Source: Pseudomonadota bacterium (lineage in GTDB: Bacteria; Pseudomonadota; Gammaproteobacteria; Steroidobacterales; Steroidobacteraceae). Taken from it: DNA of 64,000 nucleotides. Below are positions 44,101 to 50,051 of this stretch, one piece after another (position 1 is the stretch's first letter; each line of letters opens with the position of its first letter). Below the pieces are notes generated by a model. The model was given only the letters and a program-made list of their open reading frames with translations, searched no databases and was not told the origin of the DNA. Location of the stretch: the NCBI GenBank assembly GCA_025355105.1, contig JANYAE010000122.1:103468-167467 (forward strand), given 5' to 3'. A program made the translations under genes and the position numbers.

Positions 44101-45319
44101 CGTTGACCAGCCCCGGCACCGTGATCGACGTGGCTGGCGCCGTGACCGACGCCGAAATGTTGCCCGGGGTCGAGGTGGCGGTGTAGCCCGTCAGCGCCGA
44201 GCCACCGTTCGAGGCCGGCGCCGCGAAGCTCACGCTCGCCTGGCCGTTGCCGGCGGTCGCCGCGCCGATCGTCGGCGCGCCCGGCACGCCGACCGGCGTG
44301 ACGCTGTTCGAGGCGGCCGACGCGGCGCCAGCGCCGTTCGCGTTGCTGGCCGTCACGGTGAAGGTGTACGCGGTGCCGTTGCTCAGGCCGGCCACGGTGA
44401 TCGACGCGGCGGGTGCCTGCACCGTCGCCGAGATGCTGCCGGGATTCGAAGTGGCGGTGTAGCTCGTGATCGCCGCGCCGCCATCCGATGCCGGGACCGC
44501 AAAGCTCACGGTGGCCTGTGCATTCCCTGCCGTCGCCGCGCCGATCGTCGGCGCACCGGGGACCGTCGTCGTTCCGGACGGCGCCGGCAGCACTTCGACC
44601 AGCGCGAGGTTGAACTTGTCGGTGGTCGGCGCAGTGTCGTTGATCGTGACCGACGTCCCGCTGCTGGCGGTCGGCGCGGATTGGCGCTGCATCCAGTAGG
44701 TGGCACCGATCGCGGTCGCCAGGTACTGGTGCACCATCGTCTGCGCCGGCCCGATGGTGCGGGCCACGGCGCTGTCCCAGTCGTTGCCGACGCCGAACAC
44801 CCACGAGCCGGCGCGTGTGGTCGTCAACGCGGCGCTCGGTGCGCCGGAGGCCGCGCTTGCTGCCCCGGTCGCGCCGATCGCGCCGGTGCCTCCCGTGCCG
44901 GACGGGTCGGCGCCGGTGAAGCTGACGACCGCGATGGAGGCCGCCACTTTTTGCGACGTGGTGGCGGTGATGGTGACGCTCGAGAGCAGCGTCGGTGCGA
45001 ACGCGCGCCAGATCTCCGCCGTCCCGAGCTGCGCGTTCGCGCGCTTGACCAGCGTCCACGTGAGGCCTGCGCCGCTGACACCGGTAACGGTGATTCCGGC
45101 GGTGGCCGCGTCTGTCGCCACGAAGGCGAGCAGCAGCTCATTCGCTGCGGTCGTCGAAAACGTCGGGGACGCGATCGTGGCGGCGTCGGTGCCGCGATCG
45201 GCGGATGCGGAGACGTCGATCGCAAGACCCCACGCCGGCGTCGTCACGATCAGCAGCAGCAGGCCCCTCAGCGTGGCGGCCAGCGCGCGCCGCAGTGAAC
45301 CACGACCTGGAATATGCAT
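41174..45319 (-). CDS. Large secreted fn3 / Ig-like / propeller protein
   Basis: A 1381-residue secreted protein. Parts in order: signal peptide (hydrophobic residues 17-29, cut near AWG); a beta-rich N-terminal domain to about residue 247; three fibronectin type III domains (about 253-343, 345-434, 437-526), nearly identical and each opening PGAPTIG- or PGSPTIG-like; a bacterial Ig-like domain with TWQVNGVSGGNATVGTIS (530-620); a second Ig-like domain (622-698); a PQQ-type beta-propeller (about 702-1230) with YTFHYDAARTGQN and VFVATEHDSVYAFDADSG; and a C-terminal beta domain (about 1240-1381) shared with the neighbour at 48,502. The ATG at 45,319 follows GAGGGG. The frame stays open far upstream, but that part is Arg/Pro-rich noise. 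Function is unknown, probably surface binding. Confidence 0.85.
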   Translation of the reverse strand: MHIPGRGSLRRALAATLRGLLLLIVTTPAWGLAIDVSASADRGTDAATIASPTFSTTAANELLLAFVATDAATAGITVTGVSGAGLTWTLVKRANAQLGTAEIWRAFAPTLLSSVTITATTSQKVAASIAVVSFTGADPSGTGGTGAIGATGAASAASGAPSAALTTTRAGSWVFGVGNDWDSAVARTIGPAQTMVHQYLATAIGATYWMQRQSAPTASSGTSVTINDTAPTTDKFNLALVEVLPAPSGTTTVPGAPTIGAATAGNAQATVSFAVPASDGGAAITSYTATSNPGSISATVQAPAASITVAGLSNGTAYTFTVTASNANGAGAASAASNSVTPVGVPGAPTIGAATAGNGQASVSFAAPASNGGSALTGYTATSTPGNISASVTAPATSITVPGLVNGTAYRFTVTASNINGAGAASAASNSVTPSTIPGSPTIGTATAGNAQATVAFTAPASNGGATLTSYTALSSPGSLTATVAAPATTITIPGLTNGTPYTFTVTASNINGPGAASGASNLVTPTAGAVTISVTPTLASVQAGSGSAQFAATVTNTANTAVTWQVNGVSGGNATVGTISTAGLYRAPATVPAPPTVTATAVSAADPTKTASATVTVTAATAVSVSVSPALATLTLNQSQQFTATVSGGGPAATWTASGGTIDPVTGLYSPPATAGVYTVIASSGGASASASVAVTDLSGIYTFHYDAARTGQNLHEYALTPATVSNGNFGKRWSCAVDGDVYAQPLYVANLAIGGTLHNVVFVATEHDSVYAFDADSGSCTPLWQRSFLGTGVTSVLVADNGNCADISPEYGVTGTPVIDPATATLYVVAKTKEASGIVQRLHALSLASGAELAGFPIALAASISNASNATVNFTPLSQNQRAGLVFAAANAAHPQGAVYIAFASHCDFNTWHGWVLGYDVATTSQFAVFNSTPNGSQGGIWMSGAAPAVDATGSLFLSTGNGSFTDSGNTLPAGVKYDFGESFVKLDPLSLGVADYYTPSAEAAWSSQDLDISSAGITALPDGAGPPGHPNVLVGGSKQGYFWMIDRNVMSEFNNPDKTVQFMRLPIPGTTACGTQCIFSSPAYWNGTVYVDTVDGALLALPLTNGLMPVTSTTSGSPATPTAVPASRSAELYPPPGTTPVISAAGPTANAIVWAMDINKNGDNATFGPAILRAYDATNLGTTLYSSSARPFDAGGPAIKFTVPVVANGHVYIGGASTLTVYGMGTPPLLGDPTIESLHDSNTLGHAEAFQVTATASGTITRLWVYVDSTSTAGSLVAGIYTDAAKHPATLLSQGTATTLTAGAWNSVTLPGAVVSSGTPYWIAILGTKSGTLQFRDGSGGCSSESSAQTTLTALPATWSSGPVWTSCPLSAYGTTGP

Positions 45320-46247
45320 GAAGCGCGCCCCTCGAAGAATCGCCGAGATCGTGACGTGGTCAACCGGCCTGCGGGAACGCCGAAATCGGTGGCACGCAGG
45401 TCTCGGCGTCGCCCGATCGCGGCTTGGAATTATTCGTCGCACGGCGTCGAACCACCGGGTCGGTCTGGCGCCGAGTGCGAGTAAGAAGCATGCAACATCT
45501 ACGCCGGACGCGAAATTCACGATTATGATCAGCGGCTTAGTCGAAGGCCACGCGCGCTGGGGGCGGAAGCGTCGGTTGCCGGTGTAAGGAATCTCGACGC
45601 CGCGCGGTGCGCAGCGACGCCGGTGATCGGGTAACGGGTGATGTCGACTGCGGTGCTGAAGCCGGGCACCGCCCGCGTCGGGCGGCGGCGTGCCGGCGCG
45701 CTCCGTATGTCTTTGTTCCACAACGCCTTTATAGGCGGCATCGTCCACGCGTCGGCTGCCGCCGCGGGGGCCGTGTCGGACCGTCGCTGCGCGATCAGGG
45801 CTCGCGGCCTGAGCGTGGGCGCCCACCGGCGCCGGCTGACGCACCGCAGACTCCACGCGGTCAGGCGATGAAGCACGCGCGCAGGCGGACGCCGCCGCTG
45901 TCGGCGCCTGATCTCCGCCGCGCACCATCGCGTCGTCCGCTCGGTCGGACTTGGATCGGGCCCGCTGCGGGACCACCTGCGCGCTCGCCTGCGGCCGCCG
46001 CCCGCGTCGGCGACGCTGCGAGGGACTGCGGTGACGCGAGCGCCTGTGGCGCTCGACTGCGTCGACGCGGCGCAGCCGCGCGTGCTCGGCGGATGGCGTT
46101 GTGCCTTGCGGCCGACGCCGGTCGCGCGGGCGCGCGCCGACGGCGAAGCGCGCGCAACTGAGACGTCGAGCCTGCTGGCGGCGACCATTCCGCACTACAC
46201 TCGCGCATCTCGCCGACCGATCGCGAGAGCATTCGGAGGACCGCTGC
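45320..46247. other. 928-bp divergent region with copy 3 of the 12-bp repeat
   Basis: The gap lies between the giant secreted-protein gene (-) and the TPR lipoprotein gene (+). It contains TCAGCGGCTTAG (45,529-45,540), just after an AT-richer patch with CATAAT on the minus strand. There is also a CCTGCG...CGCAGG inverted repeat near 45,370-45,400. Long open frames here are Arg/Ala/Pro-rich and have no ribosome binding site. I see no gene. Confidence 0.45.
45529..45540 (+). repeat. Copy 3 of the 12-bp repeat TCARYGGCTTAG
   Basis: TCAGCGGCTTAG in the divergent region before the giant secreted-protein gene, about 210 bp from its ATG. Same orientation as the other two copies; followed by TCGAAGGCC. 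Confidence 0.5.
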
Positions 46248-48653
46248 GTGAATCGAAACTTCAAGACCGGGCTGCTGTGCCTGCTGCTCGCCGGCGTCAC
46301 GGTGGCTGGTGGTGGCTGCGGCAGCGCCGAGAGCCGCAAGGCGCGCGCGCTCGAGAACGGGCAGCGCGCCCTGGACGCGGGCAATCTCGACAAGGCCGGC
46401 ACGGAGTTCAAGACCGCCCTGAAGCTGGCGCCGAACGATGCCCAGGCGAAGTACCTCAACGGCGTGCTGCAGCTTAGGCTCGGCAACGGCCTCGGCGCCG
46501 TCGAACTATTTCAAGGTGCACTGCAGGCCGATCCCAAGCATCTGGAAGCGCGCGTGGCCATGGCCCGGATCATGCTGGTGGGCGCCGAACCGCAGCGCAC
46601 GGTCGATTTCATTAGCGCCGGGCTTCGCGATCACCCCAACGACGCGCGCCTGTTGGCGATCCGCGCCGCCGCACGGGTGCTGCTCAAAGACCTGGCCGGC
46701 GCCCACGCCGACGCCGACCAGGCGCGCAACGCCGATCCGACCAACGAGGATGCGCTCGCGGTGCTCGCGGGCATCTACCGGCTCGAAGGCAAGACCGACA
46801 AGGCGCAGCTGGTGCTCGAAGCGGCCGTGACCGAACACAGCCGCAGCGTCGACTTGCGTCTCGCGCTCGCACAGCTCGACATCGCCCTGCACGAGGACGC
46901 GCGCGCCGAGGCGCTGCTGCGGGAAATCGTGCAGCTGAGGCCGCGGGATCGCGCCCAACGCGTGCGCCTGGCTCAGTTCCTGTCGCGCAAGGGCCGCACC
47001 GACGAGGCCGAAAAGGAACTGCGCGCCGGCGTCGCCGCAGTGCCCGAGGACCGTGAGCTCAAGGCAGTGCTGGTGGACTTCATACGCCAGACCCACGGCG
47101 TGGCCGCCGCCGCGAGCGCGCTCGAAGCGATGGTCGCGGCCGCGCCGGGCGACTACACGCAGCGCTTCATGCTCGCGCGGGTGTACACAGAGGCCGGCGA
47201 GCCGGCCAAGGCGGTGTCGATCTACCGCGAGGTCATCGCCAAGGAAGGGACGCGGCCGGCGGGGCTCGACGCGCGCGTCCGCCTCGCGCGGCACCTGCTG
47301 CTGCGCAACGAGCCTCAGTCTGCCGAGCCGCTGCTCGCCGAGGTGCTGGCGTCCAGCCCGCACGATCCTGACGCCATCCTGCTGCGCGCCGAGCTCGCCC
47401 TGGCCAAGGGCGACGTCGACGCCGCGCTCGGTGACCTGCAGGGCCTGCTGCGCACGAAGCCGAGTGCGGCCGCGGCGCTGCGCGTCATGGCGCGCGCGTA
47501 CGTGATCAAAGGGGATCCGGCACAGGCCGAGGATGCGTTGCGGCGTGCGCTCGTCGCGGATCCGGCCGACGCAGGCGTCCGCGTGGATCTTGCCAACTTC
47601 CTGATCGAGAGCGGCCGTCCCGAGCAGGCCAAGCCGATCGTCGAGGAACTGGCCAAGGCGCGGCCGGCCGACATCACGGCGCAGCAGGCGCTGTTCGTGG
47701 CCAGCGCGGCGACCAAGGACTACGTCACGGCGCGGGCGGCGGCGCTCAGCCTGCGGGCGATCGATCCGCATTCCGCTCTCGGTTGGTTCGATCTCGGCCA
47801 GGTGGCAGAGGCGCAGGGGCAGTTCGGCGAGGCCGTCGAGCAGTACCGCGCGGCGCTTCAGGCGCAGCCCGGCGCAGCCGATCCGCTGGCTTCGCTCACC
47901 CGCGTGCTGCTGCGCCAGAAGCGCACGGCCGACGCCTTGCACGCGCTCGACGAAGCCGCAACGCGCAGCCCCGAGTCGGCGTTGCCGCTCAGCCTCAAGG
48001 CGGACGTCCTGCTGAGCGAGCACCGGATCGCGGAGGCTGACGTCGCCGCCGCCGAAGCGCTGCGCCGCGCGCCGAAGTCGGCGCTGGCCTACCGGACCCT
48101 CGCGTCCCTGGCTGCTGCCAAGGGTGGCCGCGGCGCGCAGATCGCCGTGCTCAGCGGCGCGATCGACAAGGTCGAGGATCCCAGCGACCTGCGCGCGCTG
48201 CTCGCGGGACTGTACGAGCAGGCCGGGCAGCGGGAAGCCGCCGGCGAGCAGTACGAGGCGATCCTCAAAGCGCGGCCGCGGCAACCGTTCGCCGCCAACA
48301 ACCTCGCTATGCTGCTGGCCTCGCAAGGCAGCGACACGGCGAGCCTGGCGCGCGCGGCTGAACTCGTCGCGCCGTTCGCCATCAGCAGCAACCCGGTCTT
48401 TCTCGACACCTTCGGCTGGGTGAAGCTCAAGCTCGGCGATGCACCGACGGCGCTGGCCGCGTTGCAGAAGGCGCATGCCGGATTGCCTGCGGTCGCCGAG
48501 ATCAGCTATCACCTCGGGCTCGCCCAGGTCGCTGCCGGCCAGAGCGCAAGCGGTGCGGAATCGCTGCGTGCGGCGCTGACAGGTGGCGCCAAGATGCCGT
48601 GGGAGGCCGATGCGAAGGCGGCGCTCGCGAAGCTCGCGAGCTCGGCCCGCTAG
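46248..48653 (+). CDS. TPR-repeat lipoprotein, PrsT-like
   Basis: An 801-residue protein with a lipoprotein signal (hydrophobic residues 8-20, Cys24 in VAGGGC), then tetratricopeptide repeats over almost its whole length. Typical repeats are AGTEFKTALKLAPNDAQAKY near the start and FGEAVEQYRAALQAQPGAAD later. The C-terminal block NNLAMLLASQGSD followed by FLDTFGWVKLKLGD and YHLGLAQVAAGQ resembles the end of the PEP-CTERM-system TPR lipoprotein PrsT; I infer that link from layout, not from a search. The GTG at 46,248 follows GGAGGA by 7 nt, which fixes the start. It would sit on the periplasmic face of a membrane. Its last 152 bp are overlapped antisense by the gene at 48,502. Confidence 0.75.
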   Translation: MNRNFKTGLLCLLLAGVTVAGGGCGSAESRKARALENGQRALDAGNLDKAGTEFKTALKLAPNDAQAKYLNGVLQLRLGNGLGAVELFQGALQADPKHLEARVAMARIMLVGAEPQRTVDFISAGLRDHPNDARLLAIRAAARVLLKDLAGAHADADQARNADPTNEDALAVLAGIYRLEGKTDKAQLVLEAAVTEHSRSVDLRLALAQLDIALHEDARAEALLREIVQLRPRDRAQRVRLAQFLSRKGRTDEAEKELRAGVAAVPEDRELKAVLVDFIRQTHGVAAAASALEAMVAAAPGDYTQRFMLARVYTEAGEPAKAVSIYREVIAKEGTRPAGLDARVRLARHLLLRNEPQSAEPLLAEVLASSPHDPDAILLRAELALAKGDVDAALGDLQGLLRTKPSAAAALRVMARAYVIKGDPAQAEDALRRALVADPADAGVRVDLANFLIESGRPEQAKPIVEELAKARPADITAQQALFVASAATKDYVTARAAALSLRAIDPHSALGWFDLGQVAEAQGQFGEAVEQYRAALQAQPGAADPLASLTRVLLRQKRTADALHALDEAATRSPESALPLSLKADVLLSEHRIAEADVAAAEALRRAPKSALAYRTLASLAAAKGGRGAQIAVLSGAIDKVEDPSDLRALLAGLYEQAGQREAAGEQYEAILKARPRQPFAANNLAMLLASQGSDTASLARAAELVAPFAISSNPVFLDTFGWVKLKLGDAPTALAALQKAHAGLPAVAEISYHLGLAQVAAGQSASGAESLRAALTGGAKMPWEADAKAALAKLASSAR

Positions 48654-49311
48654 CAACGCGCAGCGCCGGGCGCGGCGCTACGGGAATGTCTTCAGTGCCC
48701 GGTGCCGAATAGGCGCTTTCGATCGCGTTGCTGTCGTAGGCGGTCGCGACGAAGTTGTAGGTTCCCGACGCCCACGTCGGCGGCAGCGTCGTCAAGATGG
48801 TCGCGGCGCTGTCTTCGGCGTGGCCGCCGCCGGCGATGTCACGAAACGTCACCGCTCCCGCACCGGCGGGCGAGAGGATGGCGCGCCAGTAAGTCCGGCC
48901 GGGCGTGATCGCGATCGGTGGAATGGCGACGCTGTTCGATGCGCCGTTCTGCGGTACGCCGACGGTCGCCTGCGTCAGCGCTGCGCCCGGGTGCCCGGAT
49001 GCATCCGAGTAGACGCCGACGCTGACACGCTGCGCGGTATTCGTGCTGGGCAGGTACACGACCAGCTGGCCGATCGTCGTCGACGCGCTCGCGATGGCGC
49101 GAAATGCGTCGGCGTGGCCCGCCGCATCGCCATCGCTTCCGGGCTCGACGACGGTCGTGCCGAGCGGTGTCGCAGCGACGGTCGGCCCTGCGTGCAGCAG
49201 GCCGGCGGCGACGAGACCGATGGCGAGGCACGGCATCATCAGCGACCACCGCGAGGGTCGGGCAGACGCGCGCCAGCGGGTACTTCGATTGGCAGCGCAA
49301 AGACTGGTCAT
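48502..49311 (-). CDS. Small secreted beta-domain protein with lost stop codon
   Basis: The signal peptide (hydrophobic residues about 24-36, cut near VAA-TP) is preceded by a long basic n-region. A beta domain follows (about 40-185), with HADAFRAIASASTTIGQLVVYL and PGRTYWRAILSPAGAGAVTFRD. It matches the C-terminal domain of the 41,174 protein. The end, FVATAYDSNAIESAYSAPG, matches the C-terminus of the 50,052 protein. That protein stops right after the following IP, but here an extra C (ATTCCCGTAG against ATTCCGTAG) shifts the frame past the TAG at 48,678-48,680. About 59 Arg/Pro-rich residues are added, antisense to the TPR gene end. Native length would be 210, now 269. GGAG lies 6 nt before the ATG at 49,311. 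Confidence 0.7.
   Translation of the reverse strand: MTSLCAANRSTRWRASARPSRWSLMMPCLAIGLVAAGLLHAGPTVAATPLGTTVVEPGSDGDAAGHADAFRAIASASTTIGQLVVYLPSTNTAQRVSVGVYSDASGHPGAALTQATVGVPQNGASNSVAIPPIAITPGRTYWRAILSPAGAGAVTFRDIAGGGHAEDSAATILTTLPPTWASGTYNFVATAYDSNAIESAYSAPGTEDIPVAPRPALRVASGPSSRASRAPPSHRPPTASWRHLSAPHAAIPHRLRSGRQRPGRARGDS
48701..48771 (-). repeat. 71-bp segment duplicated at 50,074-50,144
   Basis: Aligned by eye, about 60 of 71 bases agree with 50,074-50,144 in the same orientation. Similarity falls off sharply beyond the CCCGACGC end. It encodes the shared C-terminal tail of two neighbouring secreted proteins. The extra base that removes the stop lies just outside it. Confidence 0.7.
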
Positions 49312-50051
49312 GGACATCTCCAGATCGTGCCGAGTGCAGGCCGGTGGTGAGCTTCGCGTCGCGACGAGGCACGGCCGCCGCGCGCACGAATCCGCTCCGC
49401 GTTGCCCGTCAGGAGGGCAGCTCGGTTGGCGCCCGGTGTCGGGGCGCATTCAGTGACGGACGCCGGCTGAGGCCGGCGAGGTTCCCGCGCGCAATTCCCG
49501 GCGGGCGGCATGCGCGAGCAGGCGCTGCGCGATGCGGTAGTGATTCAAATGGAGCCGCGCGCATCCGGTCGATTCCGCAGCGTTCCGGCTCCGATTGGCG
49601 ACCCAACGCGCGCCTGCGTGCATCGCGAAGCAGGCGCGCGCTGATCGTCCGTACTGCGACGGGCTGCGGACGCCGACGCGGCGAGGGCTCGCGCGGCCGC
49701 GGGGATCTTGATGGCGCCGGGGCGACGCTGCGGGAGCGTGTCGGCGGCGGTGCGAGGCCGACGACATCGGTGGTCGCGCGCGTCTTGGCGATCCAAATCG
49801 GGACTCGGTCGGATCGACCGCCGGCCACTCGCGCCGAGTCGGAGCGAAGTCCACTGGCCGCGACAGCGCGGCAGCAGCAGTCCAGTCAGCCTGCGCCGCT
49901 CGCCTGAGCGCGCGGTCGTGACGCTCGCGATTGACCGCGAGCGCGGCGCGGCTCGTCGGTGCAACGATTCCGAGCCGCGCCACTCAACCGGCGACGGGCC
50001 GGCCGGCAGGCGGCCTTGACCGATCGGACCGCCGTCCGCTGTCACCGCTCG
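49312..50051. other. 740-bp gap between two minus-strand secreted-protein genes
   Basis: GC-rich sequence with several overlapping open frames, all Arg/Ala-rich and without ribosome binding sites. I looked for a second cyclic-di-GMP riboswitch before the 49,311 start and found none that fits. No gene or terminator that I can support. Confidence 0.4.

Noticed and set aside
45320..46486. Upstream extension of the giant secreted-protein frame by 389 codons
   Set aside because: The extension is Arg/Pro/Ala-rich, has no ribosome binding site, and a signal peptide begins exactly at the ATG at 45,319, which has GAGGGG before it.
49318..49362. GEMM-like pieces before the small secreted-protein gene
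   Set aside because: Segments such as GACGCGAAGC and CCACCGG resemble riboswitch parts, but GGCAAAC, the GNRA stem and GATAGCGGGG are missing and the spacing is wrong.
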